A stretch of DNA of 21,410 bases from Welwitschia mirabilis (GCA_051453625.1 JBOZIK010000001.1:34592635-34614044); one strand, 5' to 3'. Counted from the stretch's first letter, positions 10,786 to 20,930 are shown. The notes: generated by a model not told the origin, from the letters alone. Translations and numbers: made by a program.

Positions 10786-10797
10786 ACTCTAATATGA
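10786..10797 (-). other. Primer-binding site, tRNA-iMet type
   Basis: On the minus strand, aattcatattagagtagg (10783-10800) compares with the common plant copia site aattggtatcagagcagg at 14 of 18 positions. It sits between the LTR (from 10800 rightwards) and the gag remnant to the left, exactly as expected for a minus-strand copia element. Confidence 0.65.
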
Positions 10798-10799
10798 AT

Positions 10800-11700
10800 T
10801 GTTAGAATTTAGTATCTTGAAGGAAAGGGGTAAATAAGGTAAATAAATAAAATTTTATTTATTTTAAGTTAAACAAGGTTTTCATATTAATTATTTTAAC
10901 TAACACAAAAACATTAGGTAAACATAATATGTAAATAATTAAGAAATAAACATAAGAGACATAAAAGTACCAAAACCAAGCCTTTTTCTTTACTAAAAAG
11001 TAAATTCTTTACAACTCTAACATACCTTTCTAATACTTGTTAGTTAACTAAAATGGATTTTATGATAATTCTAAGCATCCAACTTTATTAAATTTTTTCC
11101 TTCAATTGAAAATCAAGATAGAAAAAAGATAAAGTAAACATGAAAGTATAATTTATTCCTTTTATTCATAAGATATAAATTTTAAAGATCCAAAAAGTAT
11201 TTGAATATATAACTATGATTCAATTATAAAAGAATCAAGTTTTTAGTATTACGTAATAGTTACAAGGTACGTGACTACTAGACTAAAGAATTTGATAAAA
11301 TATACATCAAATGGCTAAAGCAAAGGTCATAACTTTTTTTCAAAAGCTAGAGATAGTCTTTGTTTTTCATAGCTAATTTAAGACTAATCAATCCATTAAA
11401 AGAGACTGATTGATTTTCTAGTGATTAATAATTTTTTTAACTAGTTAATTTTACACTAAGACTTCATAATTTTATCATTACTTGGTTAACCTTCTATTAT
11501 TTACTAGTTAATAGCCATCTATATTTTACTACTTCACTTTTACAAAGCTCAATTACTTGTCAAATTAAAGCTAGTTAAATTCTTGATAATTTTTTAATTC
11601 TTATTAAGTTTTTCATTTATGATATCTTTAAATAGTTTACATTTTATTCCTCATAAGGAAATTCCTATGTCATAAACATTTTAGTTATAACTATTATTTT
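10800..11700 (-). mobile_element. Copia LTR, minus strand, copy 1
   Basis: The 3' end of this LTR on the minus strand is at about 10800 (plus strand tgttagaatttagtat), next to the iMet site. It is homologous along most of its length to copy 2. Matching landmarks are gaaggaaaggggtaaat / gaaggatgggataaat, gattttatgataattct / gatattttatggtaatcc, and aaagatccaaaaagtattt / aaaatcatcaaaagtattt. Inverted and repeated words such as aatcaatc...gattgatt (11387-11412) and actagttaat (about 11440 and 11503) lie in what would be U3. The 5' boundary is not sharp. Confidence 0.6.
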
Positions 11701-11779
11701 TCAATATTTAATTAAGCATTCATAAACGATTAGAACTATAATAGGACTTGTGCATTAATTGTCAGAAATTTAATAGGTA

Positions 11780-11791
11780 ATGTTGATACCT
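11780..11791 (-). other. Second iMet-like primer-binding site
   Basis: The minus strand reads aggtatcaacat here, keeping ggtatca from the canonical tggtatcagagc (8 of 12 positions). It adjoins the 3' end of LTR copy 2, so it supports a second element end rather than a chance match. Confidence 0.45.
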
Positions 11792-12540
11792 AGTAACTTA
11801 AAAACTAGTAGGAATAAATATCATAGAAGGATGGGATAAATAGAATAGATAATAAAATTTTTTTTGTTATTTTAAACATGATTTATCATAAGTAAGTATA
11901 ACTAAATGTAATTTAGCATAATGTGCAAAAAATTTAGTTGAATTAAATAATAAATACAATTAATTAATTACTAATAAGTAATACTAAAAAAAGTACAAGA
12001 TAAAAACTAGAAGACAAATTTTTTCCCCTTTATTTATAATGTGTTACAGCTTAAACACCCAATTAAGTTTTGCAATAGCTTTTAGATAATATAAGTGATA
12101 TTTTATGGTAATCCTTATGCTTAAAACATATTATATTCAAGTTATTTAATCATCATGTTAATGATAACTAATGATAAAAGGAATTAACTATAAAGGAAAA
12201 AAAAGGTAGTTTATGCCTTTTTTTATAAGATAAAAAGTAAAATCATCAAAAGTATTTAGATCCATAATAATGATTTAAAAGTGTTTGGATGTATAAAAAG
12301 GATCAAATTATATAGGATTCATGTTTATGATTATTGCACTGCATTATTACATGATATATAACTAATTAGTTATTGAAAAATGTTCATAGAAGCCCATAAT
12401 TACTAAAACAAGGTTCATATAGATGAGATGACATACAACTATTAAATAGAAGACATATATATTGCATTAACTATTGAAAGACATCTACTAAATTAAATAC
12501 ATATATGTTAAACTAAAATAGGTAACAAAGGTCATTTATG
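11792..12540 (-). mobile_element. Copia LTR, minus strand, copy 2
   Basis: Diverged relative of the LTR at 10800, in the same orientation and offset by about 1 kb. A TATA-like cctatataatt (minus strand, plus 12306-12316) lies in its middle. Because it has its own primer-like site and is followed within about 100 bp by copy 1, the two are not the pair of LTRs of one intact element. One element probably inserted just inside the 5' end of another, or unequal recombination produced a tandem. Confidence 0.55.
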
Positions 12541-13500
12541 CTAGGATGAATTATTTACTTTTTAGGGGATTGAGGAAGTTCTACATGATGAACTCATCAT
12601 GCCTAAGCATTAGAGACACAAAAGTTCAAAGCTTGTTAAAATCTGGGTAGTTTCATAAAGAGATGTCTTTCAAGCTAAATATGTCTTCCCCTAAGAGACA
12701 TCTAACATAGTGAGATGTGTATTGTAAAAAATTAACAAAAAATAAAATAGCTTATAGTTGTTGCACTATGCTTAAATCATTTCAAATAGCTATCTCATTA
12801 GGGCAAAACCTAGGAGTAACTCAAAAGTATAAAAGACAGAACTTATGAAGGTGAAAGGGTTACTAAGTTAGGTGATTAAAACTAAACAATAAAAAATCAG
12901 TATTCTTAATGAAGAAACTCATTTCCTGAGGAGATTATTTGATCTTTGGCATTTCTTTGCTATATAACTCTAATATTAGACATTTGAGAAAGATTACTTT
13001 AAGGAGAACTTAAGCTATCCTTAATGTGATATTATTTCATGCTTGTTATTCATTCTTTACATTATCTATTAGCACTTCATTATATAACTATTATATTATT
13101 AAATTCATTCATTTTTATCTATAAGTTTTAATCACCTTATTTGCTAGGACTTCTTACTTAGGAAAATATAAGATAACATTTATATGGATGTGCTTCTTTA
13201 GATGCTTGAGAGCATAATTTATATTTGATCTATTGTAATCCCTAAGGAGAAGATAGTGCCACCTTATGAGGAGAATCTCATTTGTATGTAAGGTTAGTAA
13301 TGCTTTAAAACCATTATTTTTATAGCTTAAATATTCTAGAGGTGTTAAGAAAAGCTATTCTTTCAGTGTGGATAATGTAACTAGGTATGGAAAACACATT
13401 AAGTTAGTAAGATATTATTGATGATTTTTATTTCTTTTAAGCTAAGATTTTTTATTTGATTAAATTCATTCATCCCTTCCTTTTTATCTCAATGATCCTT
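12541..13500 (+). mobile_element. Probable copia 5' LTR region, plus strand
   Basis: It is inferred from position: a tRNA-iMet-like site at 13504 and copia gag from 13524 follow. The right end, ccttcctttttatctcaatga, fits an LTR end before the site. TATA-like stretches occur at about 12960 (ctatataactct) and 13080 (ttatataactat). The region includes a palindrome at 12584-12601 and an inverted pair, gagatgtct/agacatct, at about 12660-12703. The left LTR boundary was not found. Confidence 0.4.
12584..12601. repeat. 18-bp palindrome
   Basis: catgatgaactcatcatg has 8-bp perfect arms around ac. It lies near the junction between the minus-strand copia LTR and the plus-strand copia element, and could be an LTR regulatory palindrome or chance. 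Confidence 0.7.
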
Positions 13501-13503
13501 AAG

Positions 13504-13515
13504 TGATATGAGAAA
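13504..13515 (+). other. Primer-binding site, tRNA-iMet type (plus copia)
   Basis: tgatatgagaaa corresponds to tggtatcagagc at 8 of 12 positions, preceded by ccttaag as in many plant copia elements. The gag start codon follows nine bases later, which is closer than usual but consistent with a copia 5' end. Confidence 0.5.
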
Positions 13516-13523
13516 GGGTACTT

Positions 13524-15258
13524 ATGGAAAGGAGTAACAATTTTAATTAAAATATGAAAGGAATACCATCTATTATACCTTTACTCTTTGATGAAACTAA
13601 CTATGCCTATGAGAAGATGGGGATGTTGGTGTATTTATAGTTTTTTGAGTTTTATATTTGTTAAAGCATTTAAGATGGTTATTTAAAACTACAAAAATCA
13701 TTATAAATGCTATAAGAAACTCCATCACTCAAGTCAAACCTAGAAGTAACTAGGAAGATAAAGAAAATAAATTCTTCATCTATGCCTCAAAGGCAAAGAA
13801 TGCTCTTTACTTAGCCCTAAAAATGGAGGAATTTAATTGAATAGGTAGATAAAAAACTACACAAGAGATATTGAATGTTCTAGTGGGAACATATAAAAGA
13901 ACCTCTATTGTTAAGTAGTTAAAGCTTCTTGTCTAGATTGATTAGTCTAAAAAATTAAAGATAAATACTAGAGAGAAAGTACATTAATATTTATAAAGAT
14001 CTGTAACATTCTAAATGTCACACATATCATTATTAAAAATTCTAGAGGATAAGGTAATTCAAAAGGTGATTAGATCCTTAAGTTCATATTACAAGTCAAA
14101 AACAAGTAGAATAGAAGAATCAAAAGATTTTAATATAATGAAGACTGGGAAATTATAAAGTAAATTAATGGCTTATAAGATGAATATCATTTGATATGGT
14201 GCATTAAATAAGAAGTCTATTTCTCTTAAAGCTAGTGAAAAATCAAGACAAGATTTTAAAAATAAATCAAAAGAAGTTTTAGATGGAGATAACTCAAAAG
14301 AAGATGTGGAATAAGAACTTGCTCTCATCACAAGATGAGTTAAGAGGATTCCTTCATAAAAGAAGAATAGAAAAGAGGACTACAAAAAATATTTGAATTT
14401 TAAGCTATGGTTAAGTCTAAAGGTAAATCTCCTATGAGTTCTTTTCCTTCTTCTAAGAATAATATTTTTGTTCATGAATGTTGGGTTTGTAGAGGATGAG
14501 GACACATAGCCATGAAATATTTTAGCTCTAGTAGAGTGTATGAAAATGCATAAAATAAAGATCCTAAAAGGAATAAATTCTTTTTCATATATTGGGATTA
14601 TGATGAAGATGAAATTAAAGTAGAAACATTAGGTGATGAAAGAGATCATTCATCTTGCATGTCCATCATACATATTTAAAGTAACCATGAAGAAAGAAAA
14701 GGAGAATTAGAATTAGAAAGTAAAGGTAAAGAAGGTTTAAAACTTCATAATAGGTATGAATTAATTTTGAAAGAGCTTATTAAGTTTAAAAAGTATGTTT
14801 TAAAATGAAAAAATTTCTTCATTCTTATGAATTAATATATAAAGAAGAAAAGGGTTTATGTAATAAATTATTATATAAAAACTTAACTCTTAAAGGTGAT
14901 ATTAGTAAGATAAGATGTGAATTAATGAACATTAGATAGGAACTTACTAATACAATGAGAATTTTATCCAAGGAAAGGAGATCTTGCAAATCATACTTAG
15001 ATAATGCAGGAGTCTAAATGATAAAGGTGGCTTAGTCCATAATAAAACTTCATTAGTATGTCATCATTATTATTCAACAAATGGAACTACAATCCAAGGT
15101 ATAAGCATGTAGGTTACATTAATAATATTTTGTGTTATTACTATACTAACATCATTATAATTTATTTAACTATTCATTTAAGTTTAACACTAGATACTAT
15201 GCTAATAGTACCAAAAGCACAAGATGTATGGTATGACATCTTATGTACACTAAACTAA
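13524..15258 (+). pseudogene. Copia-type gag remnant, plus strand
   Basis: From ATG at 13524 the frame reads through one stop to PLLFDETNYAYEKMGMLVYL before another stop. The P-L-F-D-x-T-N-Y-x-Y start is characteristic of plant copia gag (DUF4219/UBN2 family), in which a W normally follows the last Y. The middle is eroded. Around 14290-14350, EDVE, a stop, then ELALITR recalls the linker before the knuckle. At 14479-14520, CWVCRG, a stop, then GHIAMKY is a CX2CX4HX4C zinc knuckle whose last cysteine is now tyrosine (TGT to TAT). Acidic and coiled-coil-like readings follow (YWDYDEDEIKVETLGDERDH at about 14590; later ELELESKGKEGLKLHNRYEL). A reading VPKAQDVWYDI near 15210 recalls the segment shortly before protease. 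No protease, integrase or reverse transcriptase follows, because the LTR at 15308 interrupts it. Confidence 0.7.
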
Positions 15259-15984
15259 AGTAAATATAGATTAAAAAATCAAGGCTAGCTCTCTTCTCTT
15301 ATATTAATGTTGTGGTGCATATTTGTATAAATTTTACATTCTCAAGTAGATTCTTTTAATCATAAATATATATAGATTTTACATAATACAACACACTCAT
15401 ATAGATGGAAGTGATCCAAATGTCATATTCATGTTGAAGGTTTACGCAAGAATAAAGAGAATTGATTTTGAAAATGAATGTTGTAATGTTAATTTGTAGG
15501 AATTTAATGGTGTATTTTGAGTGCTTTTATAGGACATTTACAAAGGTTTGGATGTAATACTAATGATTATAGATATTTAATAGGATGATCAATGAAACAT
15601 GCAATTCTTAGCATATTTGGTGGTTTCTTAAGCTTATGATTACACTGCATACTTGAAAGAAGACTTCATCATGCAAGAGACTAACTTATCTTTAAGATTG
15701 AAGATAAGAAAAACTGTCGTTCCCTATGCCCTATCTATAACAGGTAGGAAGATAGCACTACTGACATGGACAGAAGCTGCCGGGTTGATAGTATGGCATG
15801 AAGCTAATGAAATACCTTTTAATGTAGGGTAATGTATCCTATGTTGTCCTTATAACAGTTAAGATGACAACTATTTTCCTATGGTCAGAAAAAATTATAT
15901 TTGTATTTGAGTCAAGAGACACATTTAGGCTATTAGGATTTCTTTTTTGTCTTTTAGGGTTGAGTTTCTAGAATCTTAATGTAA

Positions 15985-15996
15985 TATTATAAATAG
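15985..15996 (+). promoter_or_regulatory. LTR TATA box (copy A)
   Basis: tattataaatag lies 114 bp after the palindromic unit that ends at 15871. Equivalent boxes are ctataaataaaac at 18154 in copy C and, on the minus strand, tatataaata at 17757-17766 in the inverted copy. The same order of palindrome, then TATA, in all three supports a conserved LTR promoter. Confidence 0.65.
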
Positions 15997-16295
15997 CCTC
16001 TCCCTCCTTCATTTCTATTTCCATCTTTTATGTCTGATATGCTCGTGATGGAAGATTGAAGGATGGGAGGTTCATCCAATGGATATAGAAATGAGTTTCC
16101 TTGGTGTTAAGTAGAGTCTCTTCCATTTAGGTGCTAATATTTTATTGTAAGTGGATGTAAACATTCCTGAATTAATTCAATTACTCTTTGAATCAATATA
16201 ATTGCTATTTTAATTTTAATTCTATGTATGTCCTTATGGTTTACATTAATTATAGTTTAAAGTAATAATTTTATGATTTATATAGATCATAAGGG

Positions 16296-16313
16296 CAACC
16301 TTTTTTAAGGTTG
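16296..16313. repeat. Conserved LTR hairpin
   Basis: caaccttttttaaggttg has 7-bp perfect arms around four T. The inverted LTR has caaccttaataaaggttg at 17348-17365, and copy C has the eroded form agcatttatcaaggct at 18430-18445. It lies about 300 bp downstream of the TATA box and could act in RNA folding or 3' processing; that role is inferred. Confidence 0.65.
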
Positions 16314-16749
16314 ACCTTTTTTAGTATTAGATGTGCATTGCTATTCCAATCTATTTCACATTGAATTTTATATTCTACTTGGTAGACATTATAGTTCATA
16401 TGGACTAAGAATAAGTTGAGTACTCTTCTTAATTGATCTGAATTATAAAGAGGCTAGTTCTTGTGATAGAATAATTATAATCTAATAGAATTAATTCCAT
16501 TCCCATTTTCATTTTATTTCCATTTACTTTTATTACTATTACTTTATTATTTACTTTTAGTTATCATAAGATAAAAAGACCAAAAATACCTTTAGAAATC
16601 AGTTCTCTAACTCTTAGTCTAGTGTCTTCATTGGGATTATGACATTTTGGTAAACTCTTATTTATACTAGCATGTGTTTTTATATAAGTTATTTGATCTA
16701 CAAATTTACTAAATGACTTTAGGATTGCATAAATTCACACGGCAACATT

Positions 16750-16767
16750 TGGAATCATTACCGAGGA
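16750..16767 (+). other. Primer-binding site, tRNA-Asp type (copy A)
   Basis: tggaatcattaccgagga matches tggcgccgttgccgggga at 12 of 18 positions, and five of the six differences are transitions. It sits about eight bases after the LTR end, the spacing also seen in copy C. The element interior that should follow is absent. Confidence 0.65.
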
Positions 16768-16787
16768 TGACCACAAGAAGCTAGAAA

Positions 16788-17055
16788 GGCTAGTTCTTAT
16801 GATAGAAGAATTAGGAATTAATAAAATTAATTCCATTTCTATTCACTTGCATTGCATTTACTTTATTATTTACTTTTAGTTATCATAAGATAAAAATACC
16901 TAAAATACCTTTGGAAGCCAATTCTCTAACTCTTAGTCTTGTCCCTTCATTAGGATTATGACATTCGAGTAAACTCTCATCTATACTAGCATATGTTTTT
17001 TTGTAAGTTATTTAATCTATAGGTTTACCTAAAGAACTTTAGAATTTCATAAATT
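16788..17055 (+). repeat. Partial direct duplication of the LTR 3' end
   Basis: This segment repeats 16450-16735. Shared landmarks are aggctagttctt, agttatcataagataaaaa, ttctctaactcttagtct, attatgacatt and cataaattca (16728 and 17048). The offset falls from about 338 to about 320 bp through indels. It lacks a readable primer site at its end. It is directly followed by the inverted LTR, so it lies at the turn of the inverted structure. Confidence 0.8.
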
Positions 17056-17069
17056 CATAACATAATAAT

Positions 17070-17932
17070 GATAACAATATGTATCCTTAAGTAGAATGAA
17101 ATAATAATGTAGAAAAAACAATGCAAACATACTATGCAAATGAAATGGAAGTTTTAGCTAAATGCAATTCCCTTCTAACTACTAAATCAACCTATCATAG
17201 AGATTAGCCCTATGTAATCTAGATTAAATAAGAAAAGCCATCACAAGAGAAAAACCAATCTAAGATATCAAGTATATCAAATAGAATATAAAATCAATGT
17301 AGAGTTAATCTAGGAAAAGAAATGTAATGCACCTAAACTAAAAATATCAACCTTAATAAAGGTTGCTCTTATGATCTATATCATTAAAAATCTGTTATAG
17401 AATCAAAAGAAACATAAACCATAAAAGATATATATAAAATAAAAGATACAAAAGAAAATAAGAATTTTAATTAAAAGTATATCAATATCCATAATAAAAA
17501 GTAGTTGCACCTCAATGAAGGATACACAATCCAATACCAAGGAAAATATCTCTTTATAAGAATAATGAATGGATATTTAACCCTTCAATCTTCTATTACT
17601 AGAATTTTTAGTAAAAATGAAGATAAAAATATAGTTAATGGCAAATGAGATATTTATTACAAAATATACTTTAAAATCAGAAAAGACTAACTAGCATGTG
17701 TGTTACACTACTAATTTTTGGTTATTTGATAGGGTTTTATGAGATATTTTGTAGGATATTTATATAGTTTTAGACACAATTTTGATACTATAGAGAATCA
17801 ATAGAAGATTTTAAAAATGTGTAATTCTTAGTAAGATTTAAGGCATTTAAGGCACTTTCTAATACTCATAGATATGGAGTAAGATTACTAATTGAAAATG
17901 CTAACTTCTCCTTACTTAGATAAATAAAGAAG
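17070..17932 (-). mobile_element. Inverted, truncated Athila-like LTR (copy B)
   Basis: The reverse complement aligns with copy A. Landmarks on the minus strand are atagaagattgaagg, ttttccttggtattggattg, cttttatggtttatg, tatagatcataagagcaacc and the hairpin at 17348-17365. Its TATA box is at 17757-17766. Its U3 stops at the 10-N gap and its U5 end is missing at about 17070, so both ends are incomplete. A palindromic stretch, cttctcc to ataaagaag (17905-17932), lies exactly at the gap edge. Confidence 0.7.
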
Positions 17933-17942
17933 NNNNNNNNNN
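17933..17942. other. Assembly gap, exactly 10 N
   Basis: The round length suggests a placeholder of unknown true size. It joins the U3 of the inverted LTR head-to-head with the U3 of copy C. Judging by copy A, several hundred bases of U3 are missing on each side. Confidence 0.95.
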
Positions 17943-18710
17943 TAATGACATATTTGCATGCTGATGTGGACTATTAAGTCATCTACTACGTCATATTTTA
18001 TATGGAGTTGTTGTTTCCTATATGATCTGGATGACATATAAGATAACACTATAATTGATTTTAATAGCTAACTTTTGACCATTTCATCCATTTCTTTTCT
18101 ACAATGAAGCATGTTTTGGATAACTTTTTGTTGTTATTTTCTATCATGTTACCCTATAAATAAAACCCTTTTCAATTATCCTCTCTATTTTTGATGCACT
18201 AAAAATGTTTTTAATAGGAGATCAAAGGACAAAAGATTACAAAAAGATGTTCCTTGGTAAAGTACTATGTATCCTTCATTGAGGCCTAGCTATTTTATAA
18301 CTTAAATGTTATTACTATTTAAGATAAACTCTATTTTTATTATTACATTTAGATTTGTTAGATGTCCCTTATGGTTTATGTTACCCTTGATATGATTACA
18401 ATTTCATTGGTAATATAGATTGTAAAATTAGCATTTATCAAGGCTAAAAAAAAGTAGTTTATCTTTATTTTGCATTGCATTTAGGTTTAATTTCATTAGC
18501 ATTTTCATTATATCTTTATTTTTTGCATTGTTTTAGTTACTATATTTTTCTTTATAAAAATGAATCCTTAATCTCATTTCATATTCTTTAATGAAAATAT
18601 GATAATTGGGTTCACTCTCAACTATATTAGAGTGTTGTATTGTGTAAGATATCAATTTTATTTATGAATTACATAATATTTTTGAGTGTAAAAACTTATA
18701 CAAATACACA
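17943..18710 (+). mobile_element. Athila-like 5' LTR, left end missing (copy C)
   Basis: It holds a palindromic unit (18010-18047), a TATA box (18155-18162), ttccttggtaaagtac followed by gtatccttcattgagg (shared with the inverted copy), cttatggtttatg, and the eroded hairpin. It ends caaatacaca. A primer-binding site follows, so it is the 5' LTR of the element that runs to the window end. The first several hundred bases are lost at the gap. Confidence 0.7.
18155..18162 (+). promoter_or_regulatory. LTR TATA box (copy C)
   Basis: tataaata, within accctataaataaaac, lies 108 bp after the palindromic unit ending at 18047. Spacing and order match copy A. Confidence 0.65.
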
Positions 18711-18721
18711 CTATAACAAAT

Positions 18722-18739
18722 TGGCACCATTGTCAAAAA
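18722..18739 (+). other. Primer-binding site, tRNA-Asp type (copy C)
   Basis: tggcaccattgtcaaaaa matches tggcgccgttgccgggga at 11 of 18 positions. All seven differences are transitions (six G to A, one C to T), the signature of deaminated methylcytosine. It marks the start of the internal region of the rightmost element. Confidence 0.7.
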
Positions 18740-19198
18740 GGCTAGTAAGGAGTATAAGAATTGTCATTGTTTACATGAGTACATTAAATTTTTATTCAGT
18801 TATTTATCTATATCAACATTGTATTTCAATTACGGATCTTAGGTTTTTTTATATGTAGTTTTTCAATTTTTGGTTTTAGTAGTAAGATAATGGTCATTCC
18901 CTCTATCATTCTCCTGATAGTAAGGGTGCTAATCTGTGATTTTAATTTTAATTTTCATTTTTATTTTACATTTTAATTTTTTATAATAAAATCAGTCTCT
19001 ATTATCTCCTTTGTTGTCTAGACAATCAGAAGGATGACAGCTTGTGTTTTCTATTTTTTTTTAATTTTTTTTTTGTTAAGCTTCTATTTTCTACTCCTAT
19101 GTTCATCATTACTTCTATAGTCCTAACAATAGAAAGGATGATAGTCTATTATTTTTTATCTTATTTTTTATTATTTTCTATTTATAGGATTCTATGAC
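18740..19198 (+). other. Retroelement leader with palindromes
   Basis: T-rich leader between primer site and gag. It holds a perfect 12-bp palindrome, ttgtctagacaa (19014-19025), flanked by tctcct and aggatgacag. About 100 bp on is a second unit with arms cttctat and aatagaaag (about 19111-19137). Both resemble the palindromic U3 units of this LTR family. The 72-codon open frame at 18640-18858 crosses LTR, primer site and leader and is not a gene. Confidence 0.55.
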
Positions 19199-20014
19199 AT
19201 GGTCAATCTAGAAAAGAAGTATCAGAGAGAAAGGCTATTAATAAAGAATAACATTAAAAAAGGACTAGTAGATTTTGATTTCAAATTTAAAAAGCAATAT
19301 TCAAGTGCATACAATCTTTTTTTTGAATTTATTTTTTATAAATTATATCCTTTGTAAGAAACTTTAGAAGAATAAAATCAATTTACAATCTCAAGAACTA
19401 CCTAAAAACAAAAGCAAAAGCAAGTTATAAGGTTTTCTATCTCTAGTCTTAATACAAATCTTATCCTAAGGGAATTACTTGTAAATAAGAAATGAGAGAT
19501 TCAAACTCCTTTTGATCTACCTCTAGGAGATTATGTTGAGCTAAAAAACCTAGATGTCCATCTAACATTTAGTGATAAATGTGATGAGAATCCCCTCCAA
19601 TACATTACAAACATAGAATAATTAATTCTTACTCTAGGAAATGGAAAGAAAAAGATTAGTAATAAAACATACATGGTAATGTTTCCCATGATATTGAAAG
19701 GAAGTGATAAAAATTGGTTAAAATTCATACCCCACAAAAGTTTAAAAACTTAGGAATAAGTCCAAGAAATCTTCGTCAAAAGATTTATGAGTGAAGAAAC
19801 TATTAGAAAAAGGAAAAAGGAAGTAACAAAATTTCAAAAAAAAAATCAATTAAGGATTACTCTTCCACATATGAATGGATATCTATAGCAAGTCAATCCA
19901 ACTCAGTAGACATTTTTTCATAAGAAGAGTTAGTTAACTACTTTTATAGTAGACTAGACCACCACACAAAATAACGTATAGACTTCTCTTATGATGAAAA
20001 GCTTATAAACCTTA

Positions 20015-20853
20015 NNNNNNNNNNNNNNNNNNNNNNNNNNNNNNNNNNNNNNNNNNNNNNNNNNNNNNNNNNNNNNNNNNNNNNNNNNNNNNNNNNNNNN
20101 NNNNNNNNNNNNNNNNNNNNNNNNNNNNNNNNNNNNNNNNNNNNNNNNNNNNNNNNNNNNNNNNNNNNNNNNNNNNNNNNNNNNNNNNNNNNNNNNNNNN
20201 NNNNNNNNNNNNNNNNNNNNNNNNNNNNNNNNNNNNNNNNNNNNNNNNNNNNNNNNNNNNNNNNNNNNNNNNNNNNNNNNNNNNNNNNNNNNNNNNNNNN
20301 NNNNNNNNNNNNNNNNNNNNNNNNNNNNNNNNNNNNNNNNNNNNNNNNNNNNNNNNNNNNNNNNNNNNNNNNNNNNNNNNNNNNNNNNNNNNNNNNNNNN
20401 NNNNNNNNNNNNNNNNNNNNNNNNNNNNNNNNNNNNNNNNNNNNNNNNNNNNNNNNNNNNNNNNNNNNNNNNNNNNNNNNNNNNNNNNNNNNNNNNNNNN
20501 NNNNNNNNNNNNNNNNNNNNNNNNNNNNNNNNNNNNNNNNNNNNNNNNNNNNNNNNNNNNNNNNNNNNNNNNNNNNNNNNNNNNNNNNNNNNNNNNNNNN
20601 NNNNNNNNNNNNNNNNNNNNNNNNNNNNNNNNNNNNNNNNNNNNNNNNNNNNNNNNNNNNNNNNNNNNNNNNNNNNNNNNNNNNNNNNNNNNNNNNNNNN
20701 NNNNNNNNNNNNNNNNNNNNNNNNNNNNNNNNNNNNNNNNNNNNNNNNNNNNNNNNNNNNNNNNNNNNNNNNNNNNNNNNNNNNNNNNNNNNNNNNNNNN
20801 NNNNNNNNNNNNNNNNNNNNNNNNNNNNNNNNNNNNNNNNNNNNNNNNNNNNN
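20015..20853. other. Assembly gap, 839 N
   Basis: This run of N falls inside gag, between the PF03732-like core and the zinc knuckle. The apparent 281-residue frame there consists only of N. Confidence 0.99.
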
Positions 20854-20930
20854 TCACATTACCAAGGATTGTCCACTTTTATCAACATATAAAAGAAAAA
20901 TACATGAAGAAGTTTGTGCTTTTAACCAAA
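20854..20930 (+). repeat. 77-bp exact repeat, copy 1
   Basis: It starts directly at the gap edge and is identical, base for base, to the last 77 bases of the window, 480 bp further on. It encodes the end of the gag zinc knuckle and what follows (HITKDCPLLSTYKRKIHEEV). Confidence 0.95.

Larger units (their letters stand above)
15308..16741 (+). mobile_element. Athila-like LTR, near complete (copy A)
   Basis: It starts tgttgtggtgcatatttgt, homologous to the start of copy D at 887, and ends in a CA-type end (aaattcaca) just before a tRNA-Asp-type primer site. The length of about 1.43 kb fits Athila-class LTRs. Within it lie palindromic U3 units at 15716 and 15843-15871, a TATA box at 15985-15996, and a downstream segment shared with the inverted copy and with copy C (ttccttggtgttaagtag; cttatggtttacatt; a caacctt hairpin at 16296-16313). 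Both proposed ends are supported by comparison between copies, but the exact bases are uncertain. Confidence 0.7.

Noticed and set aside
15058-15258. 66-residue open frame as a separate gene
   Set aside because: It lies in the tail of the copia gag remnant, where a reading like VPKAQDVWYDI is expected before protease.
19531-19737. 68-residue minus-strand open frame
   Set aside because: It is the antisense shadow of the gypsy gag core read on the plus strand.
20012-20857. 281-residue minus-strand open frame
   Set aside because: It consists of N only.
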